Shown: in pieces, positions 1 to 12,345 of the stretch | How positions within the stretch are numbered: the first letter of the stretch is position 1 | How the letters are laid out: every line of letters starts with the position of its first letter | From: Litomosoides sigmodontis | Taxonomy: Eukaryota > Nematoda > Chromadorea > Rhabditida > Onchocercidae | Direction: 5' to 3' | DNA length: 64,000 nucleotides | Assembly: GCA_963070105.1 (NCBI GenBank) | Contig: OY718803.1 | Span: 10,492,327-10,556,326 of the forward strand | Notes under the pieces: generated by a model | Databases searched by the model: none | What the model saw: only the letters and a program-made list of their open reading frames with translations | Told to the model about the DNA's origin: nothing | Made by a program: the position numbers and the translations under genes

Positions 1-2731
1 ATTACCTGTCTTAATTAAGTTAACTAATCACCCACCTGTCTCAAGTATGTAATTTCTATTCTGATTTTATAGGAGAAGAACAAATAATCATGCAGTACCT
101 CTTTTTTTCATTTCTGTGGATGAAAAGGGTTGTGATAGGTGTGATAGTTTTATAGTGAAATGTTGCTGATAATATTTCATGGTAAGTCTACCATGAATTT
201 TTTTTTAGACAGATAATCTCAATGGAAGTTTTATACTTTTTTTACGGACAAAGAGAAATTGAGAGAAAAAGTAAAACATTCAGAAATACACCAAAAAAAA
301 ATTTTTGAAAAAAAAAATGATAGCAATCCTTTGCACCAATTTAATACATTGAATTAAGTGATTATAAATTTTTCGCTTCATTTCTTAGTCAGAATTAGTG
401 TTCAAGAATAGTCTAATTTTTTTTTTCTAATCAATGGAAGAGATAAGTGTTTGCAAATGTTTTTAATCATAGAACGGTAAACATTAATATGAAAAACATA
501 ATGTTTAATCAATAAAATTGTGTCATAGTGGCGAGAAAAAAAAGCATAGAAAAGCATATGTTTTAATTGCTATGATACATTTGTATTTATTGAAATCTTT
601 TTTTTTCGTCACTTCTTTACTTATTAACACTATCAATGCACGTGGCCTATTCCATTCATTCCCTAATGAGCAAAACTTATAAAATTCACTAAATAATTGG
701 GAGAGGGGGGGGGGGGGAGAGAGGGGAGAAAAACCGTATTTGCATTAGTTTATTCTCTGTTCGTGTCGATAGTAACTTTTTGCTTGCATTTTTTTTTCAC
801 TTTTACAGCTGTGGAAGAATTACATTTTCGTATTTATAAATAATAAGTAAGCAATAATTTCATATAAAATTTTAATAACACTAGGAGTGTGACAACAATT
901 GCTAGCTATCTGCTAGTTTATTGTTATCAATAATCAGCTTTCACGGAGAGCGAACAATGAGAGGTAGAATTAAAGAATTATAGAAATCTGTTTTGTTGAT
1001 CGTTTAGAAGTGTGCGAAAACTCGTATTAAAATGGCAAACAAAGTAATAACAATTTATGAAGATGAGATTTACATGAAATGATTTGAGTGTTTACTTCCA
1101 CATCTGTTTTGTAACTCTTTCGAATAATAAATCCACGTTTTGCACTTAAAAATTAAAACCATAGGACTGTAAGTTTATCATGTGTACACTTGGTTTAAAA
1201 ATTCCTTCATGAATTTAAGATTGCTATTAGTACGTCTGTAATTTTCGCTAATTAAAATAGGAAAATAATAGAAATAGGAGAGATAGCAATACCAGTGGTT
1301 TCGAAAGAAAAAGAAAGGAAGATGAGATGAGTATGTGGTCATTTATTACTTCATAAATGAATAAATGCATGTGATGAGAATTTTCCTATGATGTAGATAC
1401 GGTAGAGTACCGTATCCGATGATATACGGTACGACGTTATGCATTTCAAAATAACAGCTTATTGTGTTTGCAAAATTACTGCATTATTTTTTCAATGCTG
1501 CTAAAATTGTTGCAGCAAAATATGAGCAGTAAATTTTAGAAACTCTCTTTCAGAGAGTGTAAATAAGAATGATCAATCATTTGCAAAGAATAAAAAATCC
1601 GCGAAAGAGGAAAATTGTCTCATGCCGTAACGCAATAATTCCTCTTCAAAAATGTGCAGGGAGATTTTCCAAGGACACACTTACCAAATAATCCAGAAAA
1701 TTTTGCTCAAATACAACAACAATCGCTGAAAATTTATCTCTCATAAAATTACTGGGAAAAAAAGGAAAAAAAACGGAATGTTCTTTCGGTTAGGAAATTT
1801 TCAAATTACTCCTCTTTTTTAATGAGAATAATAAAACGAAAATAATTTTAATGAAAAAGTATTTTTAATGGCAGTGAAAGAATTTTGAAAAAAAAAACAA
1901 TTTGAAAGAAAATTGCTGACCTAATTTCTGCTCTGTCTTACTTTTAGTTAATCTTAATTAATACTGTTGAATTCAAAAATCAATGAGTCGATTTTTTCCT
2001 TCCCGCTCTCTCTTCCTCTCTCTCTCTCTCACTTCCTGTTTCTCTCTTTTTATCTTTTATCACATGCGATAAATAGTTTAAATTGTATTTCCTCGATATT
2101 CAACAAATAGTGTTAGACAAAGAAACAACGTTGTACAATTAATGAAAATTTTGGGGTGCAAATGAATTAACTTTTATATGTGACTGAGTATAAGGCGCAA
2201 GATTAATGTAATTTTGTGAAAATCAAACAGAATTTATTCCTTACATAACGAAGAGTTTAACTTTTGTATTATTACATTTGGTATGTCCTCTGAAATTTTA
2301 GGGAAATTTGCGTTTATGTTTGATTAATTAAAAGAAACAAAGTATAATTATTCAGCACTTACTAATTAAAATGTTTAATAAACGTTTCCATGGCCAATCA
2401 AATAACTGGAATAATTACGCGTATGGTAGCAAATAATGAGCAGCATGGCAGTAATTTTAACTTTATATCATCTCCTTTTCTTTCTTTCCGTGAGCTAATT
2501 TACCGGAAGGATGATTAATTTTTAAAAGTTTATTTCGCATCCTACATATTTCATGTGAAGCACTATGAATCAATCAGTTTGTCTGCCGAGTAAGTAGATA
2601 TTGTCAGCAAATTTATTGCTGTCGTAAAAGTCTGTATGAATTCCTGTTTTAATCTAAACATATGTCATTTTTTGTCAATCATTTCTTCTTCACAAAAAAT
2701 ACGCACTGGATAGGATAAAATCCTTTTAAAG
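1..2731. other. AT-rich non-coding flank / possible 5' intron of the SEC14-like gene
   Basis: No supportable exon was found here. The first recognised exon of the SEC14-like gene (2732) starts in the middle of the CRAL-TRIO N-terminal helices and needs two bases from an upstream exon, so at least one 5' exon must lie in this stretch or left of the window. A good donor (gtaagt) at 2590 follows a short ATG reading frame at 2565, but its phase does not fit the exon at 2732. Poly-G (706-718) and short A/T runs are present, nothing else. Confidence 0.5.
1396..1416. repeat. Short perfect hairpin (9-bp arms, 3-nt loop)
   Basis: The 9 bases at 1396-1404 are the exact reverse complement of those at 1408-1416, with a GAG loop. 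A third partial copy of the core (ATACGGTA) follows about 15 bp downstream. It could be a protein-binding palindrome or chance; there is no gene evidence at this spot. Confidence 0.4.
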
Positions 2732-5626
2732 GTGGTTACGTTCACGTGATGGACGCTTCGATGAAACTGCTGACGCGTTGAAGAAGCATATGGTATTTCG
2801 GAAAGCATGGGATCTCGACAATTTACCCAACTGGAAGGCATCCGAAGTTTGATCAGTTTTTTTTCTTTTGAAAAAAAAAGTGCATTAAAGGTGTTGGGCA
2901 CAAAGGTTGCAAAACAGGTTTAAAATTAATTTTGAATTTTGATTGCTACTTTGTTAAAATTTGTGTCGGTATTCGAAAAATTTCGTCCAAATAAAATTGA
3001 AACCTGATACATTGCAAGACAGACTTCTTCTATGTCTGTCAAATATGATCATCGAATTGATAACAGAAGTGAAGATGAGTAACGGAGCGAGAGAGAAAGA
3101 GAGAGGAAGAGAGAAAGAGAGAAGGAGAGAAGAAAACTGAATAACCTCTAAGAAATTAGCATGAATTATTAATTGTAAAATTGCGATAGTAATGAATAAT
3201 ATTATTTTTAGGACAATTAGTTCAATTCAATTCAATTCGTTTCATTTAAACTTTATTTCCTTTCAGATTTTAGAGAAATACTGCGGTTATGGTTTTTTAT
3301 CGGATAAAGATGGTTTTCCCATACTGATGTCTCTGTTGGGTAACATGGATGTTGAAGGTTCTTTTTTTTTTTCCAAATAATCGCTTTTGTTAATTTTAAA
3401 ATTTGACTTAAAATTTTTTTCTATACGTAAGAGATTAGAATGAGGTGCATTCATTTACTTTACCAACATAAATTATCTTTTATGGATGGTGAATTTTGTT
3501 TTCAAAAAAAAAATTCTTTTATAGGAATGGTGAAATCGGTTCAATCCAGCGATTATATCAAATATTCTCTAGCTGCAATTGAGCGGGGTATACAATTATG
3601 CAGCGATAAATCCAAACAGGTCAACAATTATGACTTGAAATTAAAAAATTTCCAAATCATACCATTGATTTTACTCCTTTTTTAAATGAATCAAATAAAA
3701 TAGCCAGATAATATATATGGGAATCTCTTGAATATTTGTATAATTAATTTCACTCTATACTATTGAAATAAAATCAAAAATTCTAACACCTTAAAATTTC
3801 GAAATGAATTAAACTTTACATCTTAGAACTGGAAAAAATGGTTAAGGAAAAAAAGCTTATTTTCTACATTTTTTCTACACTTATTTAAAAGTTTATCCAA
3901 ATTTATTTACAGTTTTCATTTGTAGTTTTCTGGTCAATATTTTTAATTGATACTTCGTCCTTCCAGACCGGGCATGCATTCGAGCAGATGATGATCGTCT
4001 TTGATTTGGATCACATCAGTAGTGCGCACTATTCATGCAAGGCATTCGCCTCATCGTTTACAACACTCGTGCTACTCTTCCAGGAGCACTATCCGTTGGT
4101 ACTTAAGAAAATTCTGATCATTCGAGCACCTGAAATGGCAAGGCTTGCATTCAATACAATGACAGCATTTCTAAGTGATAAGATACAGGTAGAATATTTT
4201 AATTGATTGATGCCGATGAATAATTGTCAAAATTCTTCTGAACTCGATTGGTCATTTTGCTTTTGTCTCGATTTTGTCTCGATTGGTCATTTTGCTAGAG
4301 AAAATGGCGCGGACAACAAAAAACAGAAAAAAAAAAGAGAATGAACAAGGAGGAAGAGAAGAAAGAGAAGTGGAAAAAAAACTCATTCGAAATTATCAGT
4401 TTCAAACTTAAAATCAAAAACATAAATTTGCTTAAATAAAGGATTGTTAGAAAGCGTAGTGTAAAATGCACTTGATTTTTTTTCTAATTTTTCAACGTTT
4501 TTTTCCTTTTCATGAGTTAATCGAAATGCCTTCAATTGATGAGTGGGAGTTAGCACTAAAACAGTATGTTGAATTGGATTCGTGGCCTGTTCATTGGGGC
4601 GGTAAGCTATGCGAAAACGGTGATCCAAAATGTCCATCTAAGATACGTTATGGTCTTGGTCCAATTCCTGACACCTACTACGTTGATCCGAATGATGCGA
4701 TGCCGGACTATGATCAACTAACAACTGTTTATGCCGGTGAAAAACATCTCATTGAAATTAAAGTTGAAGCAAACACAAGAATAAGGTCAATCAATATCAC
4801 TTTAAAAATCCATTTCAAAATTAAAATGCCCACTGTTTTTTACAATGTGCTTTAAAGGATAACAGTAGCGGTAATGTGTTGTTGTAGTGGTTTTAGTGTA
4901 ATAGTGTCCCGTAGTGGAGAAAAAGTTTGAAATAGATGTGCAAAAATTGCCGCAAGGCTTCCGGTTGGCATTTTAATTCGAAATGACCGATCGATCAAAT
5001 ATCACGTAGGATGGTTTATGCATTATGTTCGCTTCGCATGCATGTCACGATGATGGAATCATCGTGACATGCGACATACATCATCCCATCACCCCATTCA
5101 GCCATATCATCTTTGAGACACAACGATTCAGGTTCAAAATTGTACCACTCCAATACTAAGACATGTAAGTGGAAAATATACTTCAGTTGGCAGTATATGA
5201 CATCGGAGGAAGATATTGGCTTCGGCATACATTTCGACAAAACTTCCAAAGCAAACAATTTGATCGAAATGGAAACCGTTTTCCCATATATTAGGTTAGA
5301 ATGCTCACAAGTGCCCATTTCTGGATCCATTTTGTGCGAGCAAGCTGGGAGATGTAAGCTTTTTTCGCTATGCTGATAATTTGGATTTAAATCAATCAAT
5401 TTCAATTAGAATAGGAGAAAATTTGGTACCATTAGAAAGGCTCGAAATTATATTTCCTATTCTTAGCTTTCCTCCACTTTGTAATTAAACGTAATTTTAA
5501 TCTTTAGTAAGTGTAGCAAGCAAATAATTTACACTCTTAATTACAGATATAATTGAATTCGACAATTATTACTCGTGGTTCTCAGCCAAACAATTGCGTT
5601 ACAACATCGAAATTGATCAGTTATAA
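2732..5626 (+). CDS. SEC14-like CRAL-TRIO / GOLD domain protein (CTG / SEC14L family), 5' end missing
   Basis: Cytosolic lipid-binding and transfer protein of the SEC14L/TAP type. Exons: 2732-2846, 3267-3357, 3525-3619, 3967-4188, 4517-4785, 5187-5353, 5547-5626; the frame closes at every junction. The first exon gives the end of the CRAL-TRIO N region (WLRSRDGRFDE...HMVFRKAWDLD). Exons 2-5 give the lipid pocket (IVFDLDHIS, FQEHYPLVLKKILIIRAPEM, TAFLSDK, then DSWPVHWGGKL). The last two exons give a GOLD domain ending in the family pattern FDNYYSWFSAKQLRY. Compared with human SEC14L proteins, only the first 40-50 residues are absent. The acceptor at 4516 (CATGAG) is weak and could be misplaced by a few codons. 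The gene converges on COX6C. An AATAAA at 5794 may be its polyadenylation signal. The family call is secure; the exact substrate cannot be read. Confidence 0.9.
3087..3132 (+). repeat. GA-rich simple sequence in an intron
   Basis: Interrupted GAGA/GAAGA purine tract in the intron between the first two recognised exons of the SEC14-like gene. Confidence 0.8.
5040..5072. repeat. Perfect 15-bp inverted repeat with 3-nt loop, intronic
   Basis: Bases 5040-5054 are the exact reverse complement of 5058-5072, separated by GGA. It sits in the 401-bp intron before the GOLD exon of the SEC14-like gene. The arms are too short for a typical microRNA precursor, so it is listed as an inverted repeat only. 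Confidence 0.75.
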
Positions 5627-6467
5627 GTTGTAGCGGAGAAAATTTGCACAAAACAATGAATTATAAATTCAAATATATGATTCCCTTTAGTCATGCTGTT
5701 GTATATTTGTAAATTGTTACCTCGTCCAGCTATATTGTACCCATATTTTGTAAGTAAAATTCGAAGCTTACATTACCACACTTAATCAAATCGAATAAAA
5801 TAATTTACTCCACATCCCAACCGAGAAACGAATTGAAAACTTCTAGGTCTTACAAATTTACTTTTCAGAACGAAATTTTTATTCAGAAGAAATATCATTC
5901 GATGATCAGATATCAATAGTACAGTAGTTACTGTCAAGGAATACATAAAATGCACCTTTATATGGTTGTTGAGTTCTACAAATCACAGTAAGGAATAAAT
6001 TCGTTCTAACACTAATATCCCAACCATACTGCAGTAAAAGAAAGCCAAGGGTACTTCTTCCGTATTATTTGAAACCAATAGCTATGCCATATTTGCAAGA
6101 TGTACAGAAAAGTATCCTGGCAAAATGTGTGATGTTGTCCCTTATTTTTAAGTTAAAACCAGGAAACAAATTGGTGGCCTTTCTGATCAATAACATATGA
6201 TGTTATCCAATTTATATCACAAATCTTCCGAAATCATATTTACAAAAGATTCAAGTAATTGAACTCAACATGTTATTCCCACTCTTACTACTTAAATATG
6301 CCACGTCATCGCATCGTATATTATAGGTGCGTAGACAGACTACGTATTTAAACGTAATAAAACAGTGAAATTACAAAATCTATGACCTAACAGAGCGCAA
6401 TAAGTGGGAATTTTACTAGCAATATCGAGTAAGAATTACTAAAAAAAGTTAAACAAGCATTTCCCAC
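5627..6467. other. Convergent intergenic region
   Basis: Between the stop codons of the SEC14-like gene (+) and COX6C (-). It should hold both 3' UTRs. Apart from AATAAA at 5794, no structure was recognised. Confidence 0.6.
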
Positions 6468-6891
6468 TTAGTTTTTCAGTCCAGCTTTTTCATATGCCAA
6501 AGCTAAGTCTTTCGGACAGCTATGCATTATTCCTGGTGCATGTGAGCAAATTTCTTTCATATGTTCGTAGGCGTCGTAATTCCTGCAATAATAAGGTAGA
6601 TGAATCTAGCAAAGACTGAAACGATCTGAAGTGTAAGATAAAAAACTTTCACTTTAGATTGCAGCGTAAATGTTTTTGCTGTTACAGGAAAACGAATAAC
6701 TTCATAACAAATGCTCGGTAAAGTAGGTGAATGAAACCGTACTTGAAGAACTCTTCCCACACCTTTCGCCGCTTATTTTCCCGTTGACGCAACTTAAAAA
6801 AAACAGTTCCTGATACGGTAATTGAAGCCGCCACCAATACTGCAGTATAACGCCACAGCGGATAACGTAGATGCGGGGTTCCTCCAAACAT
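6468..6891 (-). CDS. Cytochrome c oxidase subunit 6C (COX VIc)
   Basis: Small nuclear-encoded subunit of mitochondrial complex IV, in the inner membrane. Two exons on the minus strand: 6743-6891 (ATG at 6891) and 6468-6582 (stop TAA at 6468-6470), joined in phase to give 86 residues, close to the family length. One hydrophobic helix (about residues 12-32) is followed by a basic stretch (KLRQRENKRRK) and the COX6C signature WEEFFKNYDAYEHMKEI, which parallels the YADFYRNYD..F.EMRKAG region of animal COX6C. The C-terminal tail (APGIMHSCPKDLALAYEK) is longer than in vertebrates. A TTCCAG acceptor lies two bases before the ATG on the coding strand, consistent with trans-splicing or a 5' UTR intron. 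It is divergent from the MADF/BEN gene. No cleavable presequence is evident, as is usual for this subunit. Confidence 0.87.
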
Positions 6892-7952
6892 TTCTGGAAC
6901 ATGCAGTACAACACACTAACACAACATGTGTAGAATGTCTAATGCGGACAACTATATAAAAGGCTGGAAGCAAACATAATATCTGTCGAATATAAAGTCA
7001 CGTCATTCGCAATAACGCCAACACACGTCTGCACTAATATCCCTTGCTTGTGTCACAGGATTTCTTAAAAGTTTACACTTATATTCATCAGCAAAGAATT
7101 CTCATAATTTCTGCAAAACATTTAATGATAACTAATATCAGAATTTGAACCGGTAAATAAGCACTGCCGACTGAAATTTAACAACGAATGTCACACAGCC
7201 ATAACTTTATTCATAAAAACCAACTTTTTATTGGTTAAAGCGGAAAGTCGGAGAGAGCAAGTATACAACGTGTATCCTTAGCTATTTTAACAATAAGTTC
7301 CAATACTGGTTGACTACCGTTTAATATCGCACGAAAATGCACGATTCCCTAGATCTCGCCCGACCGGATGCACCTGATCATTCACAACCGGACACCCAAC
7401 CGGACGCACCTCGCCTCTAAGCTACGGGAAGAAAAAGTGACTGAAAGTGGTGAGAGAATAGATGCTATCGATTGCAACGATAGAATGCAATTGACCGGTA
7501 GGCTAGGATGTCAGAGAACAGTGAAGAGAGTGCGAGTCAGATGACAGAGGAAATTTTGAGCGTAAAGCTGAAGACGAGATTACCTGAGTTTATGATGTAG
7601 GATGACCTTTCGTGATTGATCAGGTACTATCTCTTGTGGCTTACGCATGCGTGCGGGAAATTGTAGGGAACGTGACCTGTACATAAGTACCAGGACTTGA
7701 AAAAATTGTCTAGAAAGTTTTATTTTTATTAATAGTTTATAGTTGTTATTTTTGTCAATAACTTGTTAATTCAAACCGTGTCTGGGAAGATATTTGGCGG
7801 TATTTTAGAAATACTCGCGCAGACTAACATTTCGAGTTGCATGTGATTACGGTCTGTCAAGTTTAATTCGCAGAACTTTGAGTACTTCAAATTCTGAATT
7901 TAGAAATAGAAATTAATAATGTGTTGTTGCAGATTTCATCAGCAACGTTTTA
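6892..7952. promoter_or_regulatory. Divergent intergenic region with repeated CCGGA motifs
   Basis: About 1.06 kb between the start codons of COX6C (-) and the MADF/BEN gene (+). It is GC-richer than its surroundings around 7340-7700. CCGGA occurs at 7364, 7388 and 7400, and two of the copies are embedded in CCGGA(T/C)GCACCT. A small palindrome (CTATCG...CGATAG) lies at about 7463-7481. An acceptor ending in TTGCAG at 7932, 21 bp before the ATG of the + gene, is a probable trans-splice site. No coding exon was seen. The promoter role is inferred from gene orientation. Confidence 0.5.
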
Positions 7953-10900
7953 ATGTCGTATAATCGCGAGAAATTCTTATGGACGGACGCATTACGTCTG
8001 ATGCTTATCAAAGAAGTGAAACGTCGTCCGACAATTTGGTCATCCATTTCGAATAATTTTAATAATATGAATGATAAAATGGCTTATGAAATCACCGCAA
8101 AATTATATGAAGTATCTACTGGTATATGCGAATTAACAGGTAGGATATTTTCAGAATTTTTTGAAAATTTTATCCTTTTCTGGTGGATGTGCTAAATTTT
8201 CGTCGAGGAATTTCAGGTTTTTTTTTTTAGTAAATCATGTAAAAGATGAATGGAAAGCCATTAGTGATGAATGTGTTCGAGTTTTAAATGCAAATGATGA
8301 ACTGGCACAGACGGAACTGTCGATTTGGCGTTTCGGTTATGCACTGAAATTTATGCTCTATGCTGTAACGCATGCAGAAGAAGGGTACGCTAATTTACTT
8401 ATGAGTGAAGTTTTATTGTTCATTCGTAGGTGGGTATGTACGGCAGTCCTTTTACTGAAGAAGTGTCAACATCTGATATTCCTAATTGCCTTCAATGCAC
8501 TTCACTGTTTAGCGTCTTGATATTTTTCAATTATTGCAACATGTATTTTGTGAACTTATATTGGTGATATGTAATAGAATGTAATGTGTAATCTAATAGA
8601 ATATTTCCTTCGATATCTGATTGCTTGTATTAGATATTTTCAGGAATGCTTATGTTCTGCTGTATGTTAGCAGGTTCAAAGTTTTCTCGGTTGTCCGTGA
8701 GAGTGATATTATGGGTGTACTTTGGCCTTTTTCTAATGTAAGTGTTCAGCTGAAGGGAAGAACTGAAAGAGCCATGATCATGAAAGTAGGCCGACGTAAT
8801 GTTATGATTGAGAAATGTAAACATATGTCAGTTTCCGAAAATTCGTTTATGGTTCCGAATTACAGGGTGAGTTTTTATGCATGAATCCTAGTGCTTTTCC
8901 GAAATGCTACACATTTTTTGATAAATTTGGATGTTACATCAAGCTAGCTTAAGTGTTAAGTAAATCGGAAATTGGCTGGTCAAAACCCTTGTCTTATCTC
9001 TGAAGTCAAAGTCGTACTTGAAATTCCTGAATTTTCTTATCAAATGCTATGATACAGTTTTACCTACAGTTTGATTGCAATATTTCAGCTTACCGAAGCA
9101 CAAATGTTACCTAACAAAATTGCGGCCCAGGCAAGAGGTCACAGTGGTTCACTTCTGAGAATGGTAGAGTTTATTTTGGCTTTTAATTTTCGAAAAAGTG
9201 CTTTAAATATTCGATTTTTAATTCGAAGTAAGGGAAAGCGATGACCATGAATCTGCCCATTCAAGTTAAGTAAACAAAAATTTTCCAGTTGGAATCAAGG
9301 TATTGTTTTTTTTTTGGATTAGTCATATTTTTATTTACTCATATTAAAGTTACACTGTAACTATTTTATTACTGTATTTGTTTCTAGGATGATCAGATAG
9401 TATACCATGATAGCGGATCGCATTCCGACAAAGCTGATCCTGTAAAAGATGTACCCTTACCATTGCGCATGCCAGATGTTGCAGAAAACAAGCCATTCTC
9501 AGCATATCAATTGTTACTTCAGAATCGGACCTTTCCAAAACAGCCATTATTCCACGGTATTCTCTCCTCAACATTAACTCGTGTTGATTCTGAGTTATAC
9601 ATGAGCTGTAGACGGCGTCCATCACAGCTCAGTCAACTTTCTACTTCTAAACAACCCATTCCACAACGTCGTGTCAGAGTTCCACTTGCCGAAAAATACA
9701 TCGATGTTGATCCAACTTTTCCGAACGAATTTTCTGGTACACCAATTAGAATCACAAAGCAGATAGAACATTTGAATTATGGCTGGGGGCCTTTACTTCG
9801 ATGTCTCGGTAATATTCGTTGTGAAGTAGACGGTTTGAGAAGTATGGTTGTTTCTGTTAAAAGAAACATTGAAAAGGATTTGAAAATAATTATGCTGTGC
9901 TTTGCTGAAAGTAATTACGTTGCGCTTACTTCACGGTCTCACTCTGTTCGCTCGGTTCCGTCGTGCAGTGACGCTTATGATAAAGGTAATCTGCGATTTT
10001 ATTCATCCCTAACTCTTTCGTTTGTTTAAGTGATATATTAGTAGCTACTATTTATATCTAGCATTTCAGTGTGCGCATTTGTTATTTTATGGCTGATGTA
10101 AGGCACAAAAATTACTCATAATGAGAATATTTTCTTAAATCTATGTATAAAGAGAGGCATATGTTTTATAGAAATGAAGTCAGTACTGGTGCAAACGAAT
10201 GAAGTTTTTGATAAAGATGATAATTTCTTCTATATCGGAAAAGTTTATGCAGGTTAATTTTTTACGTGCTTCGCTTACCGTACCTGTGAAGAGAATAGGA
10301 AGTTAGGAAATAAGAGAGATATAGAGCAATAAGAGTATATTTTTATTGTAGAATTTTAAAAATCACGGAGGTTTTGAAAATTGTAAGTTTAAAATTGTCT
10401 CCGAAGAAATGAAACATATTGCTTTCTTCAGATGAGGTCTACAGATACTGTCCGAAAGAGATTGTTCATAGTCTGGTGGCTACTTCTTCTCATCCAACAG
10501 CATTTGTTCGACGTCTTGCCCGACATATTTTTACACGTGAAGAAATTAGCACGTTATTTTCCGAAAATGTGAGGAGGAATCAAATGGAACGGGTATTTTT
10601 AAGCAGTGTTCTGAATTTTAATTGAGTGAGCTGACAAAGAACCAGTTGAAATCTTATTTGGGGATGTAGTCTTAGATTCAAATCATCAATTGGAAAGTCG
10701 AAACTAAGAATTAAATGTTAAATTGTATTTTAAAATTCATTTGAATTTTGATCCTACATTAAATCCCTAATTTTGAGGTGATTATTTTATAGATTCGATG
10801 GATAGAAGTCATCACATCTATGTGTTATCCGCGCAAAAAATTCTCATCAATGCATAAAAGTTGTTTGCAAGCATTATCTGGTTTGGCTGATTATGAAAAT

Positions 10901-11810
10901 TTATTGCTGGAACTAGAAAAAGAGAACCACAATTGCTCAGAGGACAGCGATGTTCCCGCAAAAAGGGTGCACTTAGATGATGGTACTTATTTCTTCTGCA
11001 TTTCTATGGCTTTCTTTCCTCATAAATTTTGAACAGCTTAGAACTTCTCCGACGTTTCTGTAAAAAAAAGAATATATAAATATTGATTATTTCAGCATGT
11101 TCTTCAGTATATGAGCAGTGGAATGGAAAAAAGAAATTGCAAGATTATTTGTTGCCTCAAACTCTTTCCCGTATTAAACGACAGCAAAAAAATGCGGAGG
11201 GATTTGCTGTTAAAGTTGCTATTTTATTATATACAGGTGACGATGACATTCAAAAGCCATGTAAGGAAAAAAGAGACCAGGCGAAAGTAAGTTAAAGTTT
11301 GGACGCATCAAAACGCTGTTTTATTTCCATGTGCTTTTGCATTTTGCTAGTGGTGAAAGAATGAAATCACGTTTTGCAATGCCCACTTTCTACATCTCTC
11401 TTACCATATATTTTACTGTTTTTTTGTGATTGGTTAGTTGTAGTTTAAGTGCCATTCTATCTTGCATTCTTGCCAACAGATTAGATTTTTAAAAATATCA
11501 TACTCTAGTCTCATCTAAATGTGTATTCTGTTCCACTCATTGTTTAAAATGTTTCGTAGGTGTCATCATTTAAAATTCTCCCGATGTTGCAATATTATTA
11601 TTTTTACAAATGTTGTATTTGAAAGTGTTGAATTTGTTTCAGCTAGTCTGGCTAAAGGAAAAGGTACAGGAATTTTATCCGGCTGATACAATGAGAAATG
11701 TGAATTACCAATGGAGTCGATGTTTGGATGCATTGGATACTCATGCAAATAAACTGAAGAATATGCCTTTTGACGAGTATGATTCGAGCGACGAGGTTGA
11801 ATTGATTTGA
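7953..11810 (+). CDS. MADF-like protein with two C-terminal BEN-like modules (putative DNA-binding/chromatin factor)
   Basis: Nine exons in consistent phase: 7953-8139, 8231-8384, 8644-8866, 9089-9163, 9388-9985, 10432-10592, 10793-10982, 11096-11286, 11643-11810, giving 648 residues. Residues about 9-105 look like a MADF/Myb-SANT-like domain (LMLIKEVKRRPTIW ... VNHVKDEWKAISDECVRVL ... W). A conserved-looking block follows (IMGVLWPFSNVSVQL, MIMKVGRRNVMIEK). Residues 214-412 are Ser/Pro/Arg-rich linker. Residues about 413-515 fit a BEN fold (FVRRLARHIFTREEI ... ERIRWIEVITSMCYP). Residues about 530-640 repeat that plan (GFAVKVAILLYTG ... KLVWLKEKVQEFYP ... W..CLDAL). The C-terminus is acidic (YDSSDEVELI). 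BEN and MADF domains in other animals bind DNA and recruit repressors, so a nuclear role is inferred. I do not recognise a named orthologue. The gene structure is firm; the domain names are moderate. Confidence 0.82.
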
Positions 11811-12345
11811 CATATAGTTTTGGTAATCTATCAAACATCCATATTTCCCATAACTGTAGCATGTGCTAGAATTTTTCTTGTGTATTTTCTCAGGTATTTT
11901 AATTTATGCATGTTTCTGTTGAGTGACAATTTTTTTGATTGATGTGTAAGACCTCGAAATCATATGAATAACATTTATGTACATGTATATATTTATATCG
12001 TATCTCATCTATGTTCATTTCACGCTATTGAAAAACGCTCAAATATGACAAGAGGGAAATTATGCTTGAGATTTCATACCTCAATTTTTCGGTTTCCGTT
12101 GTTCTTTTCTGCCTTTACTTTAATCAGTGTAAAAAAGAAAGTTCTCGGCATTGGCAGGTTTCCTATACTTGATTATTATTGAAGATCTCACTTTTTTAGA
12201 ATGATTTATTTATAGATTCGTAATTGAAATGCTAAGGTCGGATGCAGTTTCATCAAATTCGGGAAGCTATTGTCCTTTTTAGTTGTCAAAAGTAAGATTG
12301 CTTCTATTTAATCTGCAGTTCTTAAAGTTCTTTCTTGACCGGCAG
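11811..12345. other. 3' flank of the MADF/BEN gene
   Basis: AT-rich, with no supportable exon. It probably holds the 3' UTR, or an intron leading to the alternative terminal exon at 12346. Confidence 0.5.

Noticed and set aside
2665..2901. 78-codon minus frame
   Set aside because: Antisense of the CRAL-TRIO exon at 2732-2846.
4857..4930. Possible extra exon in the SEC14-like gene after the exon ending at 4785
   Set aside because: All frames from usable acceptors meet a stop within a few codons, while joining 4785 to 5187 gives an intact GOLD domain.
5016..5405. 129-codon minus frame opposite the SEC14-like GOLD exon
   Set aside because: Shadow of the clearly conserved + strand exon at 5187-5353, with the intronic hairpin adding open sequence.
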